From NCBI GenBank assembly GCA_036925085.1, contig JAUPFP010000064.1, positions 469,330 through 533,329 of the forward strand: 64,000 nucleotides of DNA, in the 5' to 3' direction. Source of the DNA: Brachycybe producta. Taxonomy: Eukaryota > Arthropoda > Diplopoda > Playtdesmida > Andrognathidae. How positions within the stretch are numbered: position 1 is the first letter of the stretch; the number at the start of each line of letters is the position of its first letter. Shown here one piece after another: positions 1-11,800 of the stretch. The position numbers were made by a program, and so were the translations under genes. The notes under the pieces are model-generated. The model saw only the letters and a program-made list of their open reading frames with translations, was not told the origin of the DNA and made no database searches.

Positions 1-84
1 GGCAATGCATTCAAATCATTAATTATAGTTTATGTTCACTTACCGTTTATGATCACTTCAAAGTTACAAAACTTCACAATGAGG

Positions 85-222
85 TCTGAGCCTTCATTTA
101 AAAGAAAATTTCAATAGGTTTAAACATTCAACACAAGTAGGCATACGCCTTCATTAAACAAAACAAAGAGGCATAAACCTTCAGAACAAAAAACAAATAC
201 ATGTAGGTGGTGTAGCCTTCAA
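85..222. repeat. Degenerate minisatellite, about four units
   Basis: Four spaced copies of a GCCTTCA-type core (GAGCCTTCATTTAAA, ACGCCTTCATTAAAC, AAACCTTCAGAAC, TAGCCTTCAAGAC) sit 40-60 bp apart, the later ones preceded by GGCATA or GGTGT. The units are too diverged to give a firm period. No function is implied. Confidence 0.4.
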
Positions 223-1410
223 GACAGTTCCAAGAGGAACTGTCACTAATGTTACATTTCTGGTTATCTTTTAGACAAGACTGTATCTCTTTTAAAGTTA
301 ACTTTTTTTAGGTGTTGTTAACTGAAATATTTACTAACTGAAAAGTATGAAAACCCCAATCATTTTTTAATGATTTAAAACTACCCAATAAGAGACATTT
401 AAACAATGGATATTTTCAAATTCAAAATAACAAAAACAATTAAAAACCGTTTTTGTCACTTCTACTGAGATACATAAAACTTTAAAAGCTATTGCTGGAC
501 TACAAAAGCAAGTGTAACGGGTTTCCAAACTATAAACTGAAATGTGATCTTGTGCCTTATTGTTTTTAAAGTGAAGCACCCATTAATTTGTCAGCAAGGC
601 CTATAAATTTAAACTGTTGCAGAGAAGTTGACACAAAACCATTACAATATAACTGTAAAATATTTCTTTTACTGGATATGATTTTAAATTTAAATTTTGA
701 ATTTTTCTATTTTATTTTGTGACCACTCTGGACACATTAAATAACAGAATTGAAAAATATTCATAAACTTTTGGTCCTAACTGACGTGACCGTTGCTGAA
801 AGTGTAATCATCCGTGAAAAATGTGATCAAAGAAATAATCCAAAAGTATGGATATTTCAAAAAGAACCCAATTTCGATTGCTTTTGCAGTCATTGAGCTC
901 AGAATGGACAAAAATGGAATGATTACATCTCAAGTACACCTTAAAAATAAAATTGAATTTATTTAAAGAGATGAGCATCAAGTAAATCTTTGATGAAAAT
1001 TGCTTACTGCCATGAAGAAAACTAACAACACCTGAGATTCCATTGGAGTGTTCTGTATTGGATACGGTCATGTACGTTGTTGAAATTAATTAAATCGCTA
1101 ATTATATGGAAACATAGAGAAAATGGTTTAATTTAACTCGTATATTTCAGAACTCTTCATTAAGAAAAGAGTACAATTTAACACCAAGATTGAAAAAAAG
1201 CAGAAATTTCGAGCGAAAATCTGGGAGCGAATGTCCTCCTACGTAGGCTCCACAGAGTGCACATATTATCTGCACTTCTAACGGGATAGAATAAGTGATG
1301 TCGTGTAATGGCCCCACACTACCCTCTGTAAAGTAACAACCCTGGCTACCCTCTTGTTCCCTCAGTAATTGTCTTGCGAGATAATGGGATATTTTCATTA
1401 ACTGTACAGG

Positions 1411-1984
1411 ACATTCTTCTGAGTTGAGCTTTAATTCCACAGAACCAACAACAAGTCAGTTAAGGAGACAGATTCTCCTTCTGTGGGTCACAGCGAGTTA
1501 ATGTGGAATTTTCATCAACTAGTCTTAGTCATTCTGAAGAAAGATTCCTTGGAGTTAAGTCCATATGGTTATTTTCTGACTCGGGAAATTATCATTAGTC
1601 AAGATAACCACTGGAAAATGCTCTGGGGCATTAGTAGCACCGCCCTGAATCCAAAAATAAAAAGAGGCGTGCACAAGAGCACAGACCAATTTGGTCTAGT
1701 CCGTAAAACATGCGGAAACTATGCCCGTTTGTTCTTCCATGTACAGGCCAAGAGAATAAAAGTTAAAGAGTTTTAACAAAAGAGTTTTCATGGATTTCAA
1801 TTAATATAGTAAATACTGTAATTTCAATCGACAGTCAACCTTTCAGAGTAAAAGGTACAACAGAAAACTGGAAATAATTCCTTCCAGCTCTACAAGACAA
1901 TCTTCTGTAGAGTTGAGCTTTACTTCTATGGAACCAACAAGAAGTCAGTTAAGGAGACAGATATTCCTCCTGTGGGTAACAGCA
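1411..1984. repeat. Direct repeat pair, about 86 bp each
   Basis: 1411-1496 and 1899-1984 are diverged direct copies. Shared blocks include GAGTTGAGCTTTA, AAGTCAGTTAAGGAGACAGA and CTGTGGGT. The roughly 400 bp between them is unique within the window. A tandem duplication or two copies of an unknown dispersed element would both explain it. A 97-codon open frame at 1483-1776 overlaps one copy and resembles nothing I know. Confidence 0.6.
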
Positions 1985-4900
1985 TCCCGACCCTCGAGGC
2001 TCTGGTTAAAAAAAAGTCAGAACTAGATCCCTGAAGGCGATGTCAGCTTGGCCACCTTCTTCAGGGAATTCATCAGGAATTCTCTGAAGAACTACACAGC
2101 GGTTTGTCGATCTCCAAGTCGAGAAGACTCCAAATAAACTGAAGAAAAAAAAATAAACATCAAGTTTTACATGAAACTTTCAATAAGTAAGAATACGACT
2201 CTTAACAACACATCAAATTGGTGTCTACAATTTAGTGTAATATTGTGACCGTTTTAAAGTTGCACATTATGGAGGGTGCTTAAAGATTTGTTGAGTAATG
2301 CGACCCCGGCTTAAAACTATCTTAACTGTCGATTTCGTGGAGCAATCAGCATGTGATTAACATTAACTTTTATGGCTAACATTATCTTGAATGGTTTGTT
2401 TGAATGGAAAACTGACACTTGAGATAAATTCTCACTTTGCACACAGTGTAGATTTTGAGTGTGACAATCTTTTTTGTGATCTTGTGTGTTTTCAACCATT
2501 ACTTTTACGTTGTGTGTTCACTTCAGCTTTAGGCTGTTCGTGTGTATGTGTTTTTAGATTGTGTATGTGTTCATTTCTAGGTTGTATATGTAGTTTGTGT
2601 GTGCCCTTGTTTTGATTATGAGTGTGTGTGTGTGCGTTGACTCCATCTCTAGGTTGTGCACGTTCCATTTGTTTGCATGCATTTCACCTGTTTAAATTGT
2701 CCGTACATGGCCGTGCCGTGCTATGATACAGAGAGAAGACACAGTCAGGGGGTGGCATAAGCAGGGAAATGAAAATACAATTATTTTCGTTATTTTATCT
2801 ACCCTATTTTAATAGCATGATAAGCATCATCATATTTAATCATTTTCAATGACACCCCCCCCCCTCCCGAGCGGCATTTCGAAGACTTGCATCATACTGA
2901 GAAAACCTACCGCACGGCCCTGTGTCCGTGCGTATATTCACTCCATCTCTACTAGGTGTACGTGTTTGTGTTGTCTTAGTTTAAGCTTGGTTTGTATCTT
3001 TATTCTGTTTGTGTTTGTTCAACTTTTTCTAGTTTACTTGTGTGTTTTCGTTTGTATATATGTATACTGTATGTGTTTTCTTTCCATCTCAATGTGTACT
3101 ATAATTAGTTGTGGCTGTGTGTTTTGACGAGTTTTGTGTGTGCGCACGCGCGTGCTCTCACTTTCATTCGCTTTTTATAGCTTTTCCTACACCTAATGCA
3201 TTTCATCGCGGTACCTTCCAGAAATAACGTTCTACTACAATACATTTTACAAACGTGTGTCGTTACGATTGTAAAGAGCTCTCTTGGACGTTGCCTAAGT
3301 GAACGAATATAAAATGTTGTTTTCAGCCCAAATACAGAGAAATTAATCAAACTTCATGGAGGGAAACAGAAATTTCAAACTATTCTTTTATTTGTTGTTT
3401 TGCTCCAATTCCCAGACATTTTTTTTTTCTTCTTCAAAATGCGAATTTTTAGCTTTTTGTTGTTGCAATGCAAACAGCATTAAAAATAACCAAATAAAAA
3501 AAAAGTTCTCAGATCAAACTTTAATAAAAAAAAATGTTGCATTTTAGCACAGATATATTTTTATTATTTTCTAGATGTAACATGACTAAAAGCCCTTCAA
3601 AGTATTATCTTCAGTAATAGGTAGACAGATATTAGATAAGAGATATATAAAGAGCTAAAGTTACCAATTTGTAAGTGTCCCAGAAAATGAATAATGGTTG
3701 ATTGGCGCCAAGAAAAAAAAGGGGGTTTGAGGTGGCGGGGGTGTTGCTGGTAATGGCTGCGACTGGGGAGCAATTCAAGTTGCTGTTAGTCTTCTTTTTT
3801 TACTTCATGCAATATAAATAAATAAATGTTGTTAAATTTATAGAGGAAAATAATAGACTCGATCGATCTTTCATCGATTGATTTATATTTCTCAGGAGGT
3901 TTCATTTTTGGACTCTTCAGGGCAGGATACAGGAGGATTCCAGTTGGTGGACTTGTCTAATTTCTGCATAAATTAGAAAGAACCCTTGTAAATGATATCG
4001 CTTTGTTGTGTTGAATGAAGTACAGGCAGGCACGTACTGGCTACAAAATCTTAGGTCGGCAACATCCGGCTTCGGCGCTTCGCTCACCATTCTAGTGGCG
4101 AGCGATGCGACCTACAAGAATTAGCTACATTTTTGGTTCCTGAAAATCAGAAACGTTGGTCCATGTACATTTTTATCATTCAACCTGGTTCTTATTCCTG
4201 GTTCCTGGTTATTATTGACCACTGTGATTAAAAAATTCTAATAAATCATCATTATGAAGTAGATTTGACAATTTGTCATATGACAATCTTATTATCTTTC
4301 TATAATGACTCCCTCCCACCCTGGATGGTAAGAAATACTCAATTTGCACTAAATTAATTCAAATATTATCTTCTTATAACTGGTCTATGATCTTCAAATG
4401 TATTATGTGAGCACGGTACAGTGCAGGCTGTGCAGCGTTACATAAGTTTAGACAGACATTCACATGTGTGCAAATCGTGTATTTGTCACTGGAATTTACT
4501 GGAACTATTTCAACATCTCACTATACTGTTAAAACGTTGTATGCAACACAGTTACTTTACTATAAAATGCACAAGTGCACGGTGTTAGGAACCATTGCAA
4601 TTCGCTAAGGTGTTTTTTTTATACGGAGGACCCAACAGTTGACATTATGTTGATCCATCGTTGGCATGCTGTTTGTTTTTTGTACAATATATGCTATTTA
4701 CCCCCCATATCTTCCTAAAACATCACCTAGATTTCTAGAAAATGTTTAATAAGAAGAGTTCTCAAAAAAACCTTCTGTTTTAAATTGTGAGAACTTTTGC
4801 TATTATCTCTTTTCTGGCAGACAAAAACCAACGTTCTCGTTTAGATCAACCCCTTCTTATCTCACAAGCTTAAAGTTTCAGTGTGGCAACTGTGTATATA

Positions 4901-6091
4901 ATTTATCACGTGTGTGTTTTATTACCAATGTTGTTGTGACCCATAAACCCTTTATTTTCTACATCTATTATTGGCACTAGTAGCCTCATAAATTCTTAAT
5001 TATCCCATCATAAAAAATACAAAGGAGAAGAAAAAAATATATTGATATCAATTATCTCGTGTTATTGTAGTCTTTTGTTGGAGATGACAATTGATGACAG
5101 GTCCATTCTTTTGTATAATTTTTTTTCCTTTGTATTTGCATTACAAGAATGTATTGAATATGTTTTTGACGTACAAACAGACAGATAGACAGACACACAC
5201 ACACACACAGCCATAGCTTTTAATAATATTAGCATGTAGGTGGATATCAAATAAGAATGTTTCTCCTTTTTTTCTACTTCTTATATTTCTATGACATTGA
5301 CGAGATCACTTTCTTGCATATATAATAAAATTTCTTTTTTTCCCCCTCCCGTTTTTTATATTGGGTTTTATCTTCTAGGTTTATAGATTTCTAGTTTCTT
5401 CATCTTTTTATGAGTCAATTCCATATGCGGGCTTATCTTTTTTTCTTGCGCCACATTACCAGAGTTCTTTTGTTGAAGAAAAATACTTAAGACAATCACA
5501 TATCCATATATGCCATTTATAGATAAAAAAAGAAAAAAAGTTTCATGTGCGCTCGTTTCAGATGAGAAAACCCCATATTTCTAAACTACAGCACATATTT
5601 ATGTATGCATACATATATGTGTAGTGTGAATTATTATATTTTTGTGCTCACTATACGGGGTAGTACATGTTTTTGAGTAAATAAAAATATTCAAGTTCAG
5701 AGAAATAACAAGACACTTTGGTTTTTAAATTTGAAAAAAAAACGCAGACAATATAAACATCGTAGACACACAAATGAACACATGGAAGTGTACACACACA
5801 CATATACATAATATTACCATTGTCCTTCAGACACAGACAAATTTTCTAATATTTTCAGGTAACGAGAACCATTGAAACAGACACATGCATGGAGAAACAG
5901 CCTGAAAGAGCATTTGTGAACACAAATACATGGAGGAACACAATATCTGGTGTACATAATAGCTAAAACATTCTCAAGTTAAAATGGTGTTTATTTAAAT
6001 TATAAGTTCAAGGACAATAAAAACTTAAAATTGACTTCAAATAAATTAATAACATTTTGTTACACTAACTCATTATATTCAGATACACAAT

Positions 6092-6648
6092 AAATAAAAA
6101 ATAAAACGATTGAAGGGCTTGTCTAATATGTCGTATATACAACGATTGCATTTCCTTGGAATAATTACTCTTGAACTCAGACGCCTCCATACTGACTTAG
6201 TATTGTTATACAAAATATTGGCTAAGGATGTCTTTTTTCCCTTGGAGTGGGAGTCTTTCCTAATATTTTCTCCAACAATTACTAGGTCCCACTCAAAGCG
6301 TATTATGTCACCTGTAGCTCGCATTAATTGTAAACAACACTGTTTTTTTAATAGGGTCATCCCTATTTGGAATTCACTCCCACAATATGTAGTGGACTCT
6401 TCATCATCAGCTAGCTTTTATGCTAATGTTAAGACATTGGATCTAGCTTGTTGGTTGCATGGACGGGCTGCAAGAGGAAATTAAAAAATGTATCGATGAT
6501 GAAATGATTATTTTCACCTCTTTGTATATCCCTATGTATTTGTGTTTGTTATTTTATTTTGTCTTATATTGACCAGGGTTAGACGTAAGTGTTGCTGTAA
6601 TGTACAACCTGTAAAACCCTAATAAAATATTATTATTATTATTAAATT
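6092..6648 (+). mobile_element. Non-LTR retrotransposon (LINE) 3' fragment
   Basis: An open frame at 6110-6484 has the typical C-terminal end of a CR1/L2/jockey-type reverse transcriptase ORF: YIQRLHFLGIITLELRR, DLVLLYKIL, an Arg-Ile-Asn-Cys-Lys segment and VIPIWNSLPQYVV, ending in TAA at 6482-6484. There is no ATG start and the RT catalytic region is absent, so it is a 5'-truncated dead copy. The 3' end runs into AATAAAATATTATTATTATT, a microsatellite tail typical of these LINEs. It splits R1 copy a between the blocks ending near 6091 and starting near 6649. The clade cannot be settled from this fragment. Confidence 0.8.
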
Positions 6649-6689
6649 AATGTTTAAATATTAACTTAATGTATTAGAATAACAACTGA

Positions 6690-7597
6690 TGTGACACCCT
6701 GTATCTGCATACTTGCGGAACACCACGTAGAAATTCCCTTTTCAAGAATGGCACCCCATTGAGCACAGATGTCCAGACTTGGGTGGCCCGAATTGTTAGT
6801 GAATTCGAGGAATCAAGTTGAACCGTGAGAAATTGAGAAAAGAGTCCCAAAAATGCCTTTCCTTAAAAGGTAATATTCTCAGCCTAGGGCACTGATTGGC
6901 CCAGTTGGCCTGTCATTGAGCCCTCAGGTGACAGTCGCCCCTCCCTTGAGACAGAACGAAAGTGCCGTGCCACTTATGTTTGAGGACAGTTCAGTTCGAG
7001 AGTTTTCGATAGACAATTACATGAGAGTCCGAATATAGTTTGAACTAGAGAGTTCAATAGAGTAATTCTGAACTTAGAGTGAATGTAATATTCCAGAATT
7101 TAGTCAATAATTGTATCGTCAATTTAAAGGATATAACTATGTAATCGTACAAAGTTGTGATAGATAAAAAGAACCTTTTATACCTCATAAAAGTGTTGTG
7201 TCAGTTATTTTTTCCACAGTGAAAATAACGAAGAGGAACTTTAGCACATATCAACAACACCAACAAAGGCACTCAGAAAACCTTCTGAGTCCCTCTGATT
7301 GGCACCTTCAGACCAGGCTAAAGAGGACTAGCACTATTGGAGTTTGTTATGCAACCATAGGTAAGATTTCCAAGTCGAGACTGAGTGTGTTCCTGCTCGA
7401 GATCTTTAGGAGGGCCACGTTTGGCCCGGCTAAATCAGTAAGGTCTTTTTGTGGGCCTTTAAGACGGCCATTCACGAGAGACTGTGTGCTTGGTTAAGTA
7501 CCTGAACAATCAGAATGTCGTGCCCGGTTAAATCAGGGGCTGGTCCGCAGCCCGCACCACCACAAAAGGATGGTGCCAAAGGCCCAGCCTCGTCACA
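6690..7597. mobile_element. Probable solo LTR, 908 bp, 4-bp CTGA duplication
   Basis: The element starts TGTGACACCC and ends CGTCACA, giving TG...CA ends with a short terminal inverted repeat TGTGAC/GTCACA. It is flanked on both sides by CTGA (6686-6689 and 7598-7601), and R1 sequence resumes on the two sides, so its edges are well fixed. Inside are TATA-like and short inverted segments but no convincing open frame. TG...CA ends with a 4-bp target duplication fit a Ty3/Gypsy-type solo LTR. A nonautonomous element of another kind is possible because no partner LTR or primer site is visible. Confidence 0.55.
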
Positions 7598-8173
7598 CTG
7601 AATATATTGAATTCAGCATACTGTGTGTTTCTAGCCCTTAACAGAGGCTTTGTAAAACATGTTTATTATTTAAATGCATTTAACGTATCAGGTGTGTACT
7701 AGAAGTTACACAGAGAAAAAGAGGGGTAATTGACACATTGTGTATTATCCACACACAGACACACACAGTGTCAGTTATATACATGTACTGTACACTGACA
7801 CACTTGTCGCGCACATACAGTCACATGCACTTAGCACAGTGTTTAGTAAGCTTTTTCACGTCACGTGATATTAAGCAATATTATTTTTAATGCGGAACTC
7901 CTATTTGTGAGAATAACAATCATATTAATATAGTATTATGTATTTTAATTAGTTTTTTATATTTTATTTTTAATTTATGATATCGTAAAATAAAATAAAA
8001 TATAAAATATTATTTTAACTCAAATATTTTATGATATTTAAATATAAAAATTTCCACAAGATTTTGCAGAACCCTAATGTTCCACAGTTTAAAAAACACT
8101 GCACTAGCACACACTTTTCACGCAAACGTACAGTACATTCAGTCACTCTGACTCACTCATTACAGACAGAATG

Positions 8174-8262
8174 CAATTGCGGCGCAAATTGTAAGGATCG
8201 CCTAAGGGTCAGGGGCTCGAATCTTAAGTCTCACCTAGGGATCATGAAACCCTTGAGCCAGC
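8174..8262 (+). repeat. tRNA-like (SINE head) sequence
   Basis: GGGGCTCGAATCTT resembles a pol III B box, preceded by a loosely A-box-like segment. A clean acceptor stem, anticodon stem and 3' pairing are lacking, so this is more likely a degraded tRNA-derived SINE than a tRNA gene. Two other weak examples lie near 18.6 kb and 53.9 kb. Confidence 0.35.
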
Positions 8263-8678
8263 CCTGACAGTGTCACACACGCACACCGACAGGCCACATG
8301 CACGCACAACGCACAAGTAAGCACACATTACAAATAGTCAATACGATACAAATATACTGTATATATTATACATGTAGAAATATATGCACGTACAAATAAT
8401 GGAATGAATGGCAGACAGAACAATCTGCACTTAAAAAAAAACAGATAGAAAAACACAGATATACAACAATGACAGAAGGCCATATGTACACACATAAAAG
8501 CATTTCCTCTCTGATGTGATTCAAAGAATGTATTATTGATAGAACATTCATAGCATTCCACTTGACTTCACTGAAAACAAAGTGAATATGAAAAGCTGTT
8601 ATTTTTACATAATGTCATTTTAACGACACATGTCATTAATGTGTTCTTTTCCTTTATTCTTTTTTTTTCCAATACAGG

Positions 8679-8861
8679 ACGTAGATTGAATTGTAATCTG
8701 GACATTGAATTTGTCATATGGAGTCATCAAGATGCATATTAAATTAATTCCATATTGGATAGATCTTCAGTTGGAAGACGTAATTCTTTGCAAGGTTGTT
8801 CGTTTTGTTATAAGTGGCAACCTGTTGCCACCATCTCTCCAAATTGCCCATCTTCCTTCCA
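8679..8861 (+). other. 5' UTR part of acyltransferase exon
   Basis: A pyrimidine tract ending CCAATACAG at 8678 looks like a 3' splice site, so the first coding exon probably begins at 8679 and at least one noncoding exon lies upstream. The frame leading into the protein has a TAA at 8811-8813, which blocks any N-terminal extension within this exon. Confidence 0.5.
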
Positions 8862-11800
8862 ATGACCCTATCTGAACCAAGTGTCGAAATTGCCGACACG
8901 ATGTCGTTGCATTCATGTACGGACACCATTCCACAAAGAGACGGTAACGTGGTCATCGATATTGTTTCTGATGGATTGGCTTCGTGTAAAAAGATTAAGA
9001 AGCGAAAGAAGAAGAGGAAAAAGAAGAAAGTTCCTCGTCATCTTCAAAATGCTCCATTCAAACGACTTGTCCATGTGACCGAGAAGAGTGTCGCTTGGCC
9101 TTTTCTTTTATCTGTTATTGCCGTTACTTTTGCCATTGTTTTAGGTGTTCCATTTATGATTGTTCTTCTTGCCGTCTTCTATCCTTTTGTCCTTTTGGTC
9201 CGTTGCGCTCTTAACAACTGTTGCCGTTGCATCAAGCGGCATATGTGTCAGAACTCGACCACATTGATCACAATGTCACCGCAGGATTCTTATTGGATGC
9301 ATTGTGGACCATCGACCATGTATAATCCGATAACAGTTAGTCTGTTCTTCTTCGAACGTGGTCTCGGTCTAAGTAAGATTCGAGAGTTATTGTTACGTCG
9401 TGTGGTACTGGCCGAAGATGGACGTGGTCACCGTTTGTATCCTCGTTTTGCTCAGAGAGTGATTTCTCTGACGGCTGGTTATTGTTGGGCAGACGACAAC
9501 TCTTTCGATGTTGACAATCACGTGTATTTGGCTCCGAGTTCGGCTCGAACTCACGAGGGCCTCGAACGGTACCTCAGTGCCTTAATCAATCGGACGTTGC
9601 ATCCGGACCGACCACTTTGGGACGTTCAGGTTCTATCCGATTATGGAGATGCTCAGGACACGGTTCTAATTGTTCGTACTCATCACTGTCTCTCTGATGC
9701 CATTTCTTTGGTTAAGATCTTAAGGGTGGCACTGTGTGACACTCATAGTTCCAGTGGCGGCGGCGGTGGTTGTGGTGGTGGCAGTGTCAAACAACGTTTT
9801 GGTGGCACAACTTATCCTCTAAATGTGTTTCGAGCATTCATCGTAGGACCAATGACTTTATTATCGTGGTTATTTTGCTTCCGAAGAGACTGTAATTTGC
9901 TCAGACACAGGGGTCAAACATTGTCCGGTACAACATTGATGGCTTGGTCCGACGACATAAGTCTTTCGCAAGTCGTTCGTATAAAGCAGGTTAGCCGTAG
10001 TACGCTCAATGATGTCATTCTGTCTGCCTTGACCGGTAGTCTGCGTTCCTACTTTCAAAGGAATGGTATTAAAAGACCGTACAAACTCAGAGTAAGTTCA
10101 AGGATTTGACCACATTTCAAACAGAAACTTTGAAATTGAACTCTCTCAACAGGTTTAGAACATAGAAAATTTTTGTTCGAGAATATTCAGTTGAGGTTCA
10201 AAGTGCGAAGTTTTATTTTAAAGAAAAAGTAAAAAGAAAACGAAATAATTTTATGATATTTTTAAAATTAAAAAATCTAATAAAAATAATTTTACAAATT
10301 CTTTCTTTCTTACATACGAGCGTATTACAGTATTTAAATTTCTTTTAACGAAATTAATAGAACTTTTTACTTTTGTGTAAATAAAATCAAAAGCAATGTG
10401 AATAAGTACAGTTTAATCTGCATTTTAGAAGTGACTTGCAATCTTGCCATTAGAAATAGTACCTGATTGGCTGGAAATGGTTCGTTTTGCAAACTGAAAA
10501 TGTACAAACGTTTGGCATACGCTAGGATGTCCTATTGACGTAAATTGTTATCTTTTGTAACGCTAAGTCGCTTGCAGCACCGTAAGTTACAAGACTGTAA
10601 CCAAAGCAGTAATACGCTCGTATATCTAATATCTCGAATTGTTACATACTGGAGGTATAGCATGTAAGCGCCTTCATGTTGGAGGCGCACAGTGAGGCGA
10701 GAAGCTGTACAAGTGTGTTACCACAATGGCTAATAAAATGAACTGATATCTTTTTAACAAAAATAGTCAAACACCAAAAAAATGAGTTCTGTTTGGCGTT
10801 TCTTTAATTGGTGGCGGAATAGGTATTTATTTTATATTTATCCGCTGGGATGGCGCCACTGCAGTGGTTGTTATGTTCTATAGGAGGTATCTTCCCCCCC
10901 CCCCTCCCCATTTGCGGTTTTCAGAAAATTTATTATTTACAAGTGAACGTTTTTCATCAGAAATTTTACTAATAAATTCACAGTGTTTTAGAAATTAGAA
11001 TAGCTGATGATAATGCTAAAAAAAATTCACGATGATACCTTTAAAAATAATCTTTTTATGACAGTTTGAAAAAGGCGAAAATAGTTTTTCATGAAATGTT
11101 AATTTTTCATTAACATTTCATGGACTTCTTTTCATTTCAAACTGTTATAAAATGTTTATTTTTTTTTTTAAGATATCGCCATGAAAAAAACTTTTAGCAT
11201 AGTCTTCTATCATTCTAGTTTTGAAAACAATTTGAATTTTTTCGTAATGTTGTTTCTAAAACAAAAGTTTGCTTGACGTTTTTGCATCCACATTTTACAA
11301 AAACGTTTATGGAGCATAGCATTTGCCACTGCATTAGCGCCGCCGGTGTGTGTGTGTGGGGGGGGGGGGGGTGATAAAACAAAATAAATATCAATTCAGC
11401 CACCTTAATCAATCGCCTCTGGGCTTTTCGTGCCTTCGAATGTACCATTCTAGTTTCTAAAAACGTTGATCTTTTTTTTTTTACTTTTTTACGAAATCCA
11501 CCTTAATATATATAATGTACATCAATAAGTTCAAAAAGATATATTTTAAATTTAAATATAAATTAATTACAATAACATAATTTTTTTAAAAAAAGATACA
11601 ATTCATTCGATGTATTCAATTATAATAATGTAAATTATTCAAAATTAACTTGAGTAACTGGCATTATTGAAATTATTTGTTGAATTGCATTGTTGAATTA
11701 TTTATTACATTATATGGCTTGTAAATAAATGTTAAGAGTTTAAAAAAGTAGAAGTAATAAAATATTTATTTACAATGGTGAAAAAAGCAACGTTAGTAAG

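Larger units (their letters stand above)
1..5984. other. Gene-free leading region
   Basis: I see no supported coding exon here. Open frames are short, low in complexity and resemble no family I recognise. The stretch holds a degenerate short repeat at 85-222, an 86-bp direct repeat pair at 1411-1984, a degenerate GT-rich tract at about 2455-3140 (scattered TGTGTG blocks and repeated copies of CTCCATCTCTA), a run of ten C at 2855-2864 and a short CA microsatellite at 5193-5209. A distant upstream noncoding exon of the acyltransferase gene could lie here but cannot be recognised from sequence alone. Confidence 0.5.
5985..7712 (+). repeat. R1 dispersed repeat, copy a (interrupted)
   Basis: Three blocks line up with the R1 repeat seen near 54.1 and 56.5 kb: about 5985-6091 (ending TTACACTAACTCATTATATT), 6649-6689 (AATTAATGTTTAAATATTAA) and 7598-7712 (containing TTATTTAAATGCATTTAA and CAGGTGTGTACTAG). 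The gaps are filled by a LINE 3' fragment and by a TG...CA element, so R1 is the oldest layer. R1 has no coding potential that I can see. It ends in the palindromic ATTTAAATGCATTTAAAT-like motif. Confidence 0.65.

Noticed and set aside
2849-3127. Open frame of 92 codons
   Set aside because: It is a translation of the degenerate GT/CT-rich tract; composition is cysteine/serine/leucine-skewed and there are no splice or start features.
6079-6360. Minus-strand open frame
   Set aside because: It is the antisense shadow of the LINE reverse-transcriptase fragment.
7198-7497. Coding sequence inside the TG...CA element
   Set aside because: Starts without ATG and matches no gag, pol or other family. 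Taken as noncoding LTR body.
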